Of a stretch of 64,000 bases of DNA, positions 1 through 13,600 are shown one piece after another. Below the pieces are notes generated by a model. That model was not told the DNA's origin and searched no databases. It was given only the letters and a program-made list of their open reading frames with translations. Both the position numbers and the translations under genes were made by a program. The stretch comes from Orthonyx spaldingii (Eukaryota > Chordata > Aves > Passeriformes > Orthonychidae). Positions within the stretch are counted from its first letter, which is position 1, and every line of letters begins with the position of its first letter. The stretch lies in assembly GCA_013397795.1 (NCBI GenBank), contig VZTJ01003241.1:1169376-1233375 (forward strand), read 5' to 3'.

Positions 1-960
1 GGCTGAGGCGCCGCTGCCCTTCCCTCAGCCCGGCCCGGCGCTGCTCCGCTTGCTCAGAGACCATTTTGTCTCTCCTACCCCGGCCTCCCCTTACATAAAT
101 ACTCTTTGCCTCTGTCGGTCCCNNNNNNNNNNNNNNNNNNNNNNNNNNNNNNNNNNNNNNNNNNNNNNNNNNNNNNNNNNNNNNNNNNNNNNNNNNNNNN
201 NNNNNNNNNNNNNNNNNNNNNNNNNNNNNNNNNNNNNNNNNNNNNNNNNNNNNNNNNNNNNNNNNNNNNNNNNNNNNNNNNNNNNNNNNNNNNNNNNNNN
301 NNNNNNNNNNNNNNNNNNNNNNNNNNNNNNNNNNNNNNNNNNNNNNNNNNNNNNNNNNNNNNNNNNNNNNNNNNNNNNNNNNNNNNNNNNNNNNNNNNNN
401 NNNNNNNNNNNNNNNNNNNNNNNNNNNNNNNNNNNNNNNNNNNNNNNNNNNNNNNNNNNNNNNNNNNNNNNNNNNNNNNNNNNNNNNNNNNNNNNNNNNN
501 NNNNNNNNNNNNNNNNNNNNNNNNNNNNNNNNNNNNNNNNNNNNNNNNNNNNNNNNNNNNNNNNNNCCCCCTCCCCGGCCGCCACATTGGCGCGGGGGAG
601 GGGAGCGGGTGGCGGGAAGCGGGGCCGGATGGCGGCGTGAGGGGAGGGAGGGAGGGAAGGCGAGCAGGCGGAGAGCGGCTCCTGTCACCTGGCGTGTGGC
701 GGTGCTGGAGCGGGGGCTGAGGCGGCCGAGCGAACCAGAGCCGGCTTGAGAAGCGTTCTCTGGTCTGGGCACCTCCGCTGCTGTGGTGTCCCGGGTCTCC
801 TCCGCCGGTCGCACCTGGCGTTATCCCCGTGTGGCACGGCGGGAACTGGGCGGGCAGGGATCCTCCCGCCCCTGTGCAGCGCCTCGGGGGTGCTGGCATG
901 GGCAGCGCTCTTACCGTGAGGCTGTCGCTATCCAGAGATGAATTCTTTCGGTTGCTTGGC
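1..960 (+). promoter_or_regulatory. CYP27C1: CpG-rich island broken by a gap; putative CYP27C1 promoter and exon 1 region
   Basis: The bases on both sides of the N run (1-122 and 567-960) are very GC-rich with many CpG dinucleotides, in sharp contrast to the AT-rich DNA from about 960 onward. An inverted CCAAT motif (ATTGG) lies at about 586-590 next to GC-box-like runs. The next recognisable feature downstream is CYP27C1 exon 2 at 4417, so the island is placed where a promoter and first exon of that gene would be expected. I could not find coding sequence resembling the N-terminus of CYP27C1 in the visible bases. The assignment is therefore by position and composition only. Confidence 0.45.
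123..566. other. Assembly gap (444 Ns)
   Basis: All bases are N. The gap falls inside a GC-rich island, the kind of sequence that is commonly missing from avian assemblies. Open reading frames running across it are artefacts of translating Ns. It is large enough to hold the missing first coding exon of CYP27C1, but the true length of the missing DNA is unknown. Confidence 0.95.
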
Positions 961-3900
961 CAAACATGTGGGTTTCATTCCTAAAAAGTCACAGTGCATC
1001 TTCTGGGGCCCTTTGCCTGTGTAGTCCAAGCGATTCCAAAGGAAGCACTTGTGTATAAGGGAGTAAAGCTGTGTGTTTCACCCTTTTGCAGCTGTGCATC
1101 CGTAATGCTTTCCACCGGCAGTACAGATCTCGTTGGGAATACCTCAAATGGGGCATTTATTATCTTGCTTTTCTTAATGACCTTTCCCATATTGCTAGGA
1201 AGAAATTCACAGTCAGCCCCAAGAGGTTCGCTGCCTGAAAATTACTGAAATTTCAGGAAGAAAAAAGAGAGAGAAAAGGAAAATAAAAATAGAAAACGGA
1301 AACGAAAGAAAACAGAACTTTAAATGGTTTGAGAATCAAAACTCGAAAGTTAAGATTTACAAAGGGCCTAAAACCACCAGAAAGAGTCAGGAGACAGAAA
1401 AAAAGAATCACGTAAGTTGCTTAGTTTAGTCCAGCTCTGTCATCTTTGCCATTTACATTTTTAAGAAGAAATGTGTTCCATGGCAGCCAAACTAGATTGC
1501 TAATGATGAATTGCTCAGCTTGATTACTTGCTAACCAAGACACATGCAGATGAAACTTGAAGACAACTAAAGTTTTTTGTTTCATTCTGTTTTTTTCCTC
1601 TAACTCTGTGGTGGTGTACAGATTTTGAGAGGTACTCATAGTTTCATAACACTAAAAAAGATGCTACCATTGGTTTCAAGTTCTTTCACTGTCAAAACAG
1701 TGAAAATTATTCAAAATATTAAAAGGAATGTAAGACATCCTAAATAATATATGTTTTTCACTACCAGTACCTGGTATGAGTATTTTATCCCTTAGTGAAT
1801 ATTATTCCTAGAAAGGAAAGTGTGAGGAAGGATAAGGAGAAGTTGGAATATAATACTAGCTTTTATTCTGCTTAGAGTCTCAAGAATCACAGGATGCCCT
1901 GTTTGCATACATGTAGAATGCAAGTAGGCATTAACTGGATTAATAACCGTCTGTTAAATTTACCAATACAGTGAACATCAGGAATGAATTAATCCCAAAC
2001 CCTTTGGTAACCAGCACAGCTACTTAAACGGTGTCCTTTGGTGCACACAAATATTTGTGCGCTATATGCAGACGGGGTGGGGAAGCTGAGCGCTTTTTCA
2101 CAAAGGAGGTTCTGTTCTCAGTAACATGATTCCAGTTAGTCCTGGCCAAAGCAGTAATGCCTACAGCAATTATGACAAAGGGAAAGTATTTTTAATTTGC
2201 TGGGTTTAGTTCTCTTTTGTCTCATCAGTGTTATGCAAGGATAAAGAAAAGAAAGGTGAGGAGGGAGGGATTTGGATGCTGGCAGTTTGAATTTATGGTG
2301 TGTGAAAGAATGACTGGTGTGAGAGTGGTATGTGAGGCACTACAGTGGAACATTCTTAAGGTTTGGAACAAGGGAAAGAGAAACCTATATTGTCATAGAA
2401 AATATAGAAAAAGAAATCCTGGACATTTTTTTATACATGAAATTGATACAATGATGTTCAGTCTATTCAAAGCAAGAGATGTCCAAATACTTTGTCCCTG
2501 TCCACTTCTGGTTTAAAACTTGTATTTAATTTCTTTGATTGAATGGCTTGTCACTTAATTTATTTTCTGTTGAAGTTTGTTGTCCCATGTAAACCTCACC
2601 ATCAGTGGAAATAACCAAACCGCTCCATAAGTAGCAAAATTTGTTGGACCTGTTTTTCTGTGACTGGAGACCTGTATTCCCCCCACTCTACTGATTTTTC
2701 TTCGCAGCACTCCTTTCCCAACTTGTGCTTTTCTTTAAAGACATACTCTCAAAGTTATTATCTCCAAGTTCAGTATCCCTAAAACTTCTCTAAGGCAAGA
2801 GATACTTTGGGTTTTTGGAGTGCTTGTTCATACACTGCTCTGCCTGTGGTGTTGGTTAGGAGCAGACCAAGCAGAAATGACAACTGAGTTCCTGCTGTAG
2901 CATTTCCCTCATCAGAATGACTAATACATGTGTCTCATTTGAATCCAGATGCTGATTTTCGAAAATGGTAAGAATATAGTTGTGGGAGAGCATTAGAACT
3001 TTGACTGAAGTTGGCCATTGTGTTCCAAAAGTAGTTAAGAGGTGACTGGCAGAGACCACAATTGCACAACTCATGTTTTACTTGGAAACCAGACAAAAAG
3101 AGTTACATTTTTTATATGCACTTGGTATGATATTCTGAAGAGTGATTCATGTGTCTTAAACTTATTGTTGGCAATTAAACAATTCATCTCTGTAACTAAG
3201 ATTGAAAAAAATGTATTTCGCATAAGTTAATCTTGGGTAACACTAGACTTTCACAAGTGTAGTTGGTGTCAACCATCTTTGGTTTATATTCAGCATAACT
3301 CTGTGTGCAGATGTCATTGGATTGGACTGTAGGTAATGTGAAAAGTTCAACTTTGGCCAGTTTAACTTGTCTTAATACTTTAACCAGAAATAACGGGTTT
3401 AAAATTGGTTTTTAAAGTCTTAATACTATCTTTTTAATAACTGCTATGCAGTTTTGGTGGTTTTTTTCCCCCTCTGAAATGAGGATATATCTCCACTCTA
3501 AGTGAATTTGTAAGAGTTGAGAGTTTCACTTCATGACCATGTCAGAATGAAATTTATTTGAAATAATCAATAAGATTTCATAGGACAGTGATAGTACAAT
3601 CTTACTGGAAAACTTTTTGGGTTGGTTTTGTTTGTTTATTTTAATATATATACACAGTTTAATGCTTTCCAAGACTCTTTATTAATTTCCGATCCTCTTG
3701 TTTACCTCCAGCTTGAATCACATGATTTGTGGGTCAACCACTCAGTAAACCTCACTGCAAGAATAAGACCTCACCTCTTCCTTTCTTTTGCAGAATTAAC
3801 ATATGAATGTCTTAGGGTGATTTTATGTTATGTATTTTATGCTATGTTATGTATTTTTCTCAAGTTCACTGCTGACAAAGCTGTTCCTAAATGCACTTTT

Positions 3901-4416
3901 TCACTAGGCTGTTGTGCTGTCATTGTCCTTTGTTAGGTGTGACAAACTTACACATAGTTTTTTTTATAAACAATTAAATGGTAGAGTAAGTAGTTATGTA
4001 CAAAAGATATTAAATAATATCTTTTTATTATACTGTTAATTTAACCCTATATGCCTCCATGTTTTTCATTTTTGCAAACATTCTTTCTAACCTGTTTGAT
4101 CTGAAGGGATGTGTTTTTAAGTGCACCAGGTCCTTTCATCTTCTCAGTGTTTGGTTTCACTCACACTCTGTGCCTTGGAGCTTTGGGTCTTTTCAGTCAG
4201 GGGTCCTGAACTGTGTGACCTCTCTGTTTTTCTTGTGAATATTTCACAGTAATGCTGAGATGCTTCTCCTGACATTTCAAACTGTTCCTTGACTGGAACA
4301 CTGGGGATCAAATCCTAGATGTGAGAGGTTGTGTATGACAAATTGTCAGTTTCCTTTTGTGATAGTTTTCGTTAGTAATACTTGACTTCTGTTTCTCTTT
4401 GTTGGTGATGCTGTAG
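961..4416 (+). other. CYP27C1: Presumed CYP27C1 intron 1
   Basis: AT-rich DNA between the CpG island and the first recognisable exon. It ends in a normal acceptor (TAG at 4414-4416). A purine-rich tract lies at about 1259-1310. A 15-base unit (TATGTTATGTATTTT) occurs twice at 3824-3838 and 3843-3857. The short ORFs here have no family resemblance I recognise. The 5' boundary is not defined because exon 1 is not seen. Confidence 0.5.
3824..3857. repeat. Short imperfect tandem duplication, about 19-base period
   Basis: The unit TATGTTATGTATTTT occurs at 3824-3838 and again at 3843-3857, separated by four bases. It lies in presumed intron 1 of CYP27C1 and has no evident function. Confidence 0.75.
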
Positions 4417-4607
4417 CAAAAACACACTCAGGAATATGGCAAGATCTTCAAGTCTCACTTTGGTCCCCAGTTTGTTGTATCCATTGCAGATCGAGACATG
4501 GTTGCTCAAGTCCTCCGAGCAGAAGGCAGAGCACCACAAAGAGCCAACATGGAATCCTGGCAGGAGTACAGAGATTTACGGGGGAGAGCCACGGGCCTCA
4601 TTTCTGC
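4417..4607 (+). CDS. CYP27C1: CYP27C1 exon 2
   Basis: Starts in phase 0 after TAG and ends with two bases of a codon before GTAAGT (191 nt). It begins QKHTQEYGKIFKSHFGPQFV and includes the A-helix and beta-1 region, closing with the segment RDLRGRATGLIS. These segments are typical of mitochondrial P450s. The annotated methionine-led ORF in another frame here is a shadow. Confidence 0.93.
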
Positions 4608-7600
4608 GTAAGTCTTGTTACTCCTTCACTCTCCTTGTTTTCTGGTATAAGTTTAGTGATTTTCTGAAGAACTGTACAGGTCATTTGGGAAATCAGGCTT
4701 TTCTGTGTGGGGAAACCTGTGTCTATTGGGTGGAAGGGAGTAGGTAGTTGTGGTGAATGCTGTGGATTTGTCTGTTCTGTGAAGTTTCAAAGGGATGATA
4801 ATGATGTGTAGTTGAATGGGCACTGAGCTACTTTGCATGAAGACATTCTTTGGGAATGTGCATCAGCTGGAGTTCTCTGAGCTGACTCACTTACCTGCAA
4901 GCAGTTTTGCAGAATAGATCTTACTAGCTTTGGCACAGCACTGCATGAATGTGGGTTTATTGCATCAGTTCTAGGCTGTAACATCTAGTTGGCAGTGTGC
5001 TGTGTGGAATTGTTGGCTCAGATCAGTTTTAGCTTTATTGTTCACCAAAGTGCCCCCTCAGTAGACTAATGTAGAGAAGTCACAGAATGGCCAAGTCACA
5101 CTGTAGTGCATCCCCACAGAGATATTTTTTAATCTGGCTGATTCCAGAGGAGTTATCTGTACAACTTGCATAACCTGGCAGCTCATGTGGGTGTGGTTAA
5201 TTGCCACTGGGAACTACTCACAGTCCCCACTGACATAGGATGTTTATTTAGAGGGAAATTAATTTCCTGAGTCATGGACAGCCTGTTTTTTCATGATAGC
5301 AAACGCTTTATGTACTGCACTACAGACTCAAATCGTAAGCTGCAGTTGAGACTCAAACTAACAGTTTCTTGATGCTTAGTGAAAAGAGATCTTAAATCAG
5401 GAGACAGTCGGGAAATATCTGTTAAAGAGATCAAATTCTTCTGCTGGCTGATGAGTTTCTGTACCTTGCAATGGTATTACTCCAGGTAAAAAAAAGTAAT
5501 GGGAAATATAACAATTTAAAATAAACACATAAAAGATAAAACTTCCCTTTTTCATAAGGAATTGAAACCACTGTTGGAACCACTGTTGGGAACCACTGTT
5601 CCCAAATGCTCTTCTCATACGGAGCATGCAGATGCTACAATTCAGATTTTTAGTCTTCAGCACAAAAGTTTCCACACATAGCTCAGCTAAAGCAGGATCT
5701 GTAGCTGTAAGTTGTTTCTCTATAGGTAGATCTGCTCTCTTAATACCTTGTAGTTTTAGAATTTGGGTAACTGAAAGTGTTCTGTCAGTAATGGAATTTG
5801 TGGTACCAGCTCAAGTTGTTGATTTGTCAGATCTGAATGATACCTTTCATTGGTAATTAAGTACTTGTTCTATGTAAAAGCAGTTTTGCAGGCCCCCCAT
5901 TCAAATATTTATTTAAAGTAATTGTAATAGAATATTTTACTAATTTCTTGGATTAACTACTACTAACAGACTAACATAGGGACACTTGTCAAATTCAAAA
6001 CACTGAGTGGGCAAGTTCTGTCAGAGATTGACTTACACCTGAACATACATGTTGCAACGCTGAAATTTAATGAAGACATTCAATAAATACAGAATAAAAT
6101 TGTAGGAGCATAATACAAAATATACATTATCATCATTTTGATTTTACCACTTGCTTTCATTTGACATGAAAAATTGCAAACAGTTTGGTTGCAGAGCTGA
6201 TGATTGTTAAGGAAAACTATGTATAGACATTAAACTATGTATAGACATTATTAATAATTTCTTCTAGGGAGGGGGAGCAATGGCTAAAAATGAGAAGTGT
6301 ACTGAGGCAAAAAATTCTGAAACCCAAAGATGTGGCTGTTTACTCTGAAGGAGTCAATGAAGTTATCACAGACTTAATTAAAAGAATCCATACCCTCAGA
6401 AGTCAAGAGGAGGATAGGGAAACAGTGACCAACGTTAACAACCTTTTCTTCAAGTATTCAATGGAAGGTAAGCCCAGGCTGGATCTGTAAAGAAAAGGGA
6501 TGTAAAGCAGTGTGGTTGTGGTTAGGCATTTCTGTCAAATGAGTGTGCCCTGTGGTGATTAATCTGAAAAGGGAAGTTTGATATTCTGCATTTGTGTGTC
6601 TTCCTAGTTAGTGCTGTGGGTATCAGTAGAATTCCTTTGCAGAGTACAAAGACCTGATACCTTGTATGAAGGAGCAATTGCCGTGGGAATGCTGGCGTAT
6701 AGGTAAAATGTTCAATCAAGGCCTTGAACAGTTTCAGTATTTCTGTATTAACTTCTCAAGAATAAGGGTGCTGACCTTCTAACAGGTGACTTCTAAGACA
6801 TTAATTTCACAATATACCAGCCAAATTCCAATGGGGAATTCCCATGTGATGTATCTAAATTCAGTTGATAGCTTCATGTGGAAAAAGATACTGCTTTTCC
6901 CTGCCTCCATATGCCAAGTGTGGGATTGTTATGCTTGCCTGAAGATCATCTGCCACTGGCTACCATTAATGAGGGAATGCTGAATGGGACTCTGGCCTGA
7001 GCCTGTATGGCATTTCCTGTGTTCTTACAGAAATCTCCTGGTGCTACATATTTCATGCATTTCTTTAACTGATTGCATACAACCCCATCTTGTTATGTGC
7101 AATGCCTTTTAAAAACACTGGTACTCTTTGCTGACAGGCAGCTGAGTAATTTGGGATTTGAAGAATTTCCAAATCGCTCACTTATGAAGATGTTGTATCA
7201 AATTGCTGGCTGCCTGCTTGGTCTGTTTCACATTAATAGTGTCTAAAAATGGCATTTAACTACCAGTTGATGGAATTTCAAACTGTGAGCTTACCGATTC
7301 GCTATAACTGATGGGTTAGTTAAAATTCTTCACATTCTTCTACTTTTTCATTTATAACTTGTGCCTGGCACACATTTATTTGCTATATGACTTGCTGTTT
7401 ATTTAACTTATACTGTAACTGTTCAGGGAACCAATACATAAGATTTCTTTGAAAGGACCATGTAAGCAGCAAGAGGATGTATAAGAACTAGCAGTTTCTG
7501 AAAAAGGCACAAAAGAAAGAAAAAGCACCAAAAAATATCTTTCCAGGGAGGAAAATTAGGAAAGGAAGAGTGAGTTGAAAATAACCAAATTTTAAAATTA

Positions 7601-10600
7601 TTTTTGTCAGTAAAGATAATTTCTAGTGGGAGTGCCTGCAGTACTGCAGAAAAACATCTATGAAAATTACAACAAGTTACAAGAGACAGTCAGCATTGTC
7701 ACTTTCAACAGTATCACACTTGCTGTTTTTCAGGGCTGGCTGGAGTATGCTGTGCAGTAAAAGCACTGTCTGGAGTGCAGGCTCTTCATCCCTTTGTACA
7801 GACTCAGTATTTATTTGCTACCAGCTGATGACAGACACAGCCACTGGTAGAAACTCCTGTGTTGTCACCAGTTATCAGAAATGTCTTTGGACACATGTGT
7901 CCCTGTGTGTTCAAAGGCCAACAGGGCAGGCTCAGGATTCATAGTGCAACGCAAAACACAGTGAACATGCTGGAGGCTGCTCTGCTTCTGGTGGAATTCC
8001 TGCCTGTCCTCTCATGCTGAGCATTATTGACATAGCAACTACTCTCTTGCTGCAATGCTTAGCTGGGCTATTTAACTGTGTTTTGAATTTCTGTTTTATC
8101 TGTTCCCCAACTGAAGTAATAATAAACATTTCTTGTAAGGTAGTTCCATTTTATGTTAGTTAATTCCTTAAATTATAAATATGTATTGATGCATGTGTAT
8201 AGCCAATTCTTTGATATTTTATATGCAGGTGTGGCGACCATTCTGTATGAATGCCGGTTGGGCTGCCTGGAAAACAACGTCCCACAGCAGACTGTTGAAT
8301 ATATTGAGGCTCTGGAACTGATGTTTAGCATGTTTAAGACCACTATGTATGCAGGTGCTATTCCTAAATGGCTTCGTCCACTTATTCCAAAACCCTGGAG
8401 AGAGTTCTGCAGATCCTGGGATGGACTCTTCAAATTTAGTAAGACTTAGTAGTAGACAAGTTCAGCTGTATTTCTGCAGGTTCTGTGTGTGTTTGAACGG
8501 GACAAGCTGCATTTCTCTTCTAAAATTATAAGAAGACATTGTGGCAGAAGTAAGTTTCACATTAAATGCAGACTGGCCAGGGGAACTGTTTTAAAAAGTA
8601 TTCTACTGAAAATGAATTTTACCAGTACATTTCAAAAACTCCCCTATTTTATCCTGCTCTTTCTTTGTTTGTCTTCATCTGTTTCAGCACCCACTTGTCA
8701 CTCCAGGTCCAAGTTCTTTCCCAAGGTTTTATCTTAGGGCACTTCAGTTTTAATGAGGGTAGTTTTGTTGACTTCAGCAAAATTTTAATTAAGCACCCTG
8801 ACAAATAATCACCACTAAAACTTGAAAGTTAATAAACTAGGGTCTGGCAATTAATTAAACATTTTGTAAAGTTTATTTATGTATATACAAGTGTATAAGT
8901 TGACATCAAAGTACGTCGATGTACTACAATATGGGGGTTTTTGGTAAATAAAACATCCCAGGCTGCTTTATGAATCAGCTTCCATGCAAGTTCATGTAAG
9001 TAGGAAGACAGAGTTGTCTTTGCAATCCTTTTTTTTTTTAACTTTCTGGACTGTTAAAAAGACCTGAACCCTTTTTCTCTCTCTAATATTAGAAAGCTGC
9101 ATACATTATCATTTTTTGTAAGCTCATTCTGAGAGCCATTAACTTTCTGAGGAGTTTTTCTCTTCTTAAATCCATTGTTTGATCAAAGATGCTGTTTGCA
9201 GTCACTAAAGTATCCATGAAACTGTGGGTGAAATTGCTCAACATATCATTCACTGAAGTTTTTCAATTTTTGTTATTACTTGATGCTCCTCATCTTTGTC
9301 TTCAGAGTAATTAAGTGTTGTGGCTTTGACCTTCTGCTTGCTGCTAGCACCTTGTAGCAGCCTCTCTGTGCTGAGTTGCATCATGCTCTGCAGAGTTCAC
9401 CACTCCTTGCAGAGTCATCAGAAGACAAGCCACGTGGGCATAAAAACTTGGCCTCGAGCTTCCCTCACTCCATGTCAGGGACTGACATCTCTTGTGTCCT
9501 TTCTTTGTGCTCAGCATTCTCATGCTGTGAGCTACCAAGGTTCCTGTCAGCTCAATCTTTCCTTACCACGAGTACCCAAGAACCTCCACCACCACCCTAG
9601 AATCTTTTCCTTAAGAGATTTTTGTTCCCCTGGATGTGCAGTGTAGCATAAGTGAAAAATGTCGTTACTGAATGGAACCAGCAGAAAAATAAAAATGGAA
9701 GAAGCTTAAACGATTTTTTTGAATCCCAAAGGTCAAATCCATGTTGACAACAAATTGAAGGCTATTCAGTCTCAGCTGGACCAAGGAGAAGTAGTGAATG
9801 GTGGGCTACTTACACACCTCCTAGTGAGTAAGGAACTTACTTTGGAAGAGATCTACGCCAACATGACTGAAATGCTTCTGGCAGGAGTGGACACAGTAAG
9901 CTTGTTACTATTTTTCTTATGCATAGTTGTTTTTGTAAACCAGTATCACTGGCAGCTCTCTGCAGGGGAGTTACGTTGTTTATAAGGATGAATTTTAACA
10001 CATTTAAGCTATGATGCCTTTAAAGTGATACAAAATGCTTCCTGTACTGTGTAATCTCTCCACTGGAATTAAGTCAGTGTTCTGTTCTAGCTGTGGTTTA
10101 CACGAACCCCTCACTTGGGAGTCTGTTCCACAGTTTATCAAAGAGATAAAATAGCAATTTTCTTTATATCTAGCTTGTATTTTACACATTTTCTTTTACT
10201 AGTTTGCTTATCAGGTTGGTGTTTGTGCTACTTTAGGTAGACCACAATAGAAAAGTTACCTGAAAGTTAGTGTGAAAAAAACTGATCAAAAAACTCATAT
10301 GTAGAGTTTGGTAAAGGATTTTCATGTATGGCTAATTAAATCAACTGGGACACAGATTATGGATCAGATACCTGATTTCTGCTGGAATCCATTAGGAGTG
10401 GAATGTTAGGCCAGCAGTGATGTGGATAAGGCATAAGTTCACTCTACCCCTGCTTGTCCTGGCAACGTAGAGCCAGGCTGAGTGAAAAAGCTGTGGTGAG
10501 GGCTCAGGACTAATGGGGCTGGTGTATCCAATATAACACCTAGGAACGTGTCTTAAGTGTCTCTCATTCTTTAGTCTTCTGATTTGCCATATAAATCATC

Positions 10601-13600
10601 TGAAGAAACATTAATGTGATGTGTGTATCTTCCCCTCTCATTCCTATCATGAAACCAGTGTAGCTCAGTACTGACTGCAGCATGACAATTGGAAGAATAA
10701 GGAAAGAAAAAGATGAGTTATTTTATGTACAATGTACACAGAGTAATTTAGAATATCAGTGAACACTACTATTACAAATGATTGTTAATGAGCAAATTTT
10801 AAAAAGAAATTACATTAATTTGATAAAGAAAGTATTATGTAGGACTTTAATAGTCTTACAGTAGAAAAGTTTAAGTCAAAAAGTAAAATGGTCTTAAAAA
10901 AAGAGAAAAACTCTGGATAATTGAATTCAGATTTTTTTTGGTTTAAGAAAGTTTGTAAGGTTTCTAAAGAAAACAAAGAAACCCCAAGAGTAATCACTTT
11001 TGAATTCCAAAATAAGGAGCATATGTAAAACTACTTTATGTGCTGAACATTAGTTAAATATCCCAAGGGCTTATGAGTTTGCAGAGCTTTTTGATGTTTG
11101 GTTCTTAACTAAAGCACAGTTATTCATCCCATTCATTTTCTAATCTTTCAGACCATTAATTTTCCATTTTTAGTGCGTGACAGTTTTCATTAAAATAAAA
11201 GGACAATGTTCAAGTTCATGCCAATAAGAATTTCCCTTTCCATTTGACTCAGCTTTCTCTACTGGCAACAGTCTTTTTCTGAGAGGACAATACTTCTGAC
11301 TCGCTCATTTTCAAGTACAAAACAGAAATTGAGGGAATATTTTATTCCCTACTGCTGTCAAATCAGATCTCATTTTATCATAGAAACTGAAAGAGGTTTA
11401 GAGGATTATAAAAGCTTTCAATGGAATTGTAAGGCAGTTTTTGGCTACAAAGCATTTTGTCTGCTGTTGGAACAGTCCTAATTTTTAAGAGGTGATGAAG
11501 GAACTGGGAGGCTGGAAAGGAGTACTTTGTATCAGAGAAGTTCTGTATACAGCTGGCACAATTGCCAGCTCCTCTGAGTGGAATAGAACTGGGGCACTGT
11601 AGAAGGCACAACCATTCTATATTGCAAGAAAAACAAGAAAAGCTTATGAGAATGATACTTCTGGCATTATACCCCATTTTGAAGACAAGACATAAAAGTT
11701 CGCCATCATGATGAATTTGCATTCTAAATTGATCTTAAACATAAGACCAAAATAAGACATTTCCACAAGGTGATTTTTTTTTCCAGCTATGGTGAAAAAA
11801 AATTAGATGATGGGTTTTTAAAAATCCTCTTGTGCTCAAAATTGAACTGCAGCCTGCCTTGTGTTCTGTTTCTACTTTACACAAAATATTTTTAAATGAT
11901 AGTGGTGTAGCATTGCTTACCAAAGGATAATCTTAGCAGAGATGACATCAGTTCTGTTCTGTGGATGCTATGAGGGAACCACCATATGCTTAAAAGAGCT
12001 TGGAAATGTTCTGAGTAATATTTTCTTATCTTGTTTCCTGTGAAGAGTTTTTGTTGGAAGGAAAGGTGAAATGCATATTGAAAACTAACAGCTAACTTAA
12101 TCCATTGCTGCTTAGAGTGTTTATGTTTCAATATTGTTTACACAGTTGGGTTTGTATTTGGTTTGTCTGTTGCTTTTTATATTTCACTGGGAAAATATCA
12201 ACATGGATTGTTTTGATATGCATCAGACTTTTAGATGGAAAAGGGATGAAGGAGGGGATGGTGAAGTCTGGCAACATGCCATTGAATCCAGATGTGAATC
12301 ATTGCCAGTCTGTTTCATAACTTTAAACATATAAAACACGTAGTTGAAAGCCAATTGTTTTTCTTGGCTTGGAATTATTTTTAATGTAATCTTGTTAGCC
12401 TTGATGATGATGATTGCGGTTTCTTCCTTAGACTTCTTTTACTTTGTCCTGGGCAATATACTTGTTAGCAAAGCACCCAGAGGTGCAGCAACGTGTTTAC
12501 GAGGAAATAGTCAATAAGCTGAGGAAAGATCAAGTTCCAGTTGCTCACGATGTCCCAAAATTGCCTTTGATTAGAGCTGTCCTGAAAGAAACCTTGAGGT
12601 AGGTAGCAGACAACTAAAAGATTTAATTCCATGTTGTTCTAATGGATTTTGAGTCCATTTTAGCATTTGTATTTAATTGTTGCTACTGCTGTTTGCTGCT
12701 TCTACTTTTATTTGTTGTAGCAGTATTGTGTCCGAGGATACTCAAGCAATGAATAAGATAGATTATATAATGTTTAATGTTTCTAAGTATGGTAAAAGTG
12801 GTATCACATATGTAAGGCATGTCTGTCAAGATAAGGAATCAAAAGCTTGATTTTTCCTTTTAGTCTGTATGATGAAATGTAAAAACCTCCTCCCCCACAC
12901 TGGTACTTTGCAGTGCCACTTCAATAATTTTAAGCTTCTTGATTTAAATTAAAGGCATGTGACATACTTTTTTTTTAATATGTTTATACTAAATGTTCAT
13001 CATGAGATGAGGGAAGTAAGAGGATTTTAGAGAAGGCATCAATAAGGCTTTTTCAGCTTTAGCAGTAGTGCTAAAATATGTCCAGCTTGACCACCTAACT
13101 TCATGTTTGTACATGTGTAAAGTGAATAAATGCATAGACCAAATGGCTCAACCTTTAGTTACTAATAAATAACTTTTCTCAGATGATGGTCATATTCTCA
13201 TAGATGATTCAAGGTCTTTGAAACTTGTGTACTTCTGAAAAACATTTTTAATGTGAGTGATCATGGCATTCATACTGCACATTTGTCAATGCAAATTGGA
13301 ATCTAAGCATTTTTAAATTGTGTTAGTTATTACTGTTGAACTTCAGATAAATATTTCTCTCTAGGTTATATCCAGTATTGCCAGGAAATGGAAGAGTGAC
13401 CCAAAAAGACTTGATCATTGGAGGATACTTGATACCTAAAGGGGTAGGTTCTGTTGCAGTCCTCTGCAGAGAACAGTTTAATTTTTGCATGTGAAATATG
13501 ATCGGATACAATATATATACATTTCATTGATTTTAAAAGATTTCACCATGCTAGAACATTAAGAGGAAATTATTTCAGTAATACCCTTTCATATGCCACA

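Larger units (their letters stand above)
4608..6267 (+). other. CYP27C1: CYP27C1 intron 2
   Basis: An intron of 1,660 nt with GTAAGT and TAG ends. It holds a triple 12-base repeat at 5566-5600 and a perfect 18-base duplication at 6214-6249. I see nothing coding in it. Confidence 0.9.

Noticed and set aside
1..122. Pre-gap frame reading about LLRLLRDHFV as CYP27C1 exon 1
   Set aside because: Only an RDxF coincidence with the known N-terminal region. It does not continue into the conserved residues before the exon 2 junction, and there is no donor site.
50..899. ORFs of 164-274 codons crossing the N run
   Set aside because: Most of each frame is translated Ns, and the flanking residues show no family resemblance.
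9320..9646. 108-codon + strand ORF with a hydrophobic start in CYP27C1 intron 4
   Set aside because: It is the complement of the more protein-like minus-strand block and lies in an intron with no splice support.
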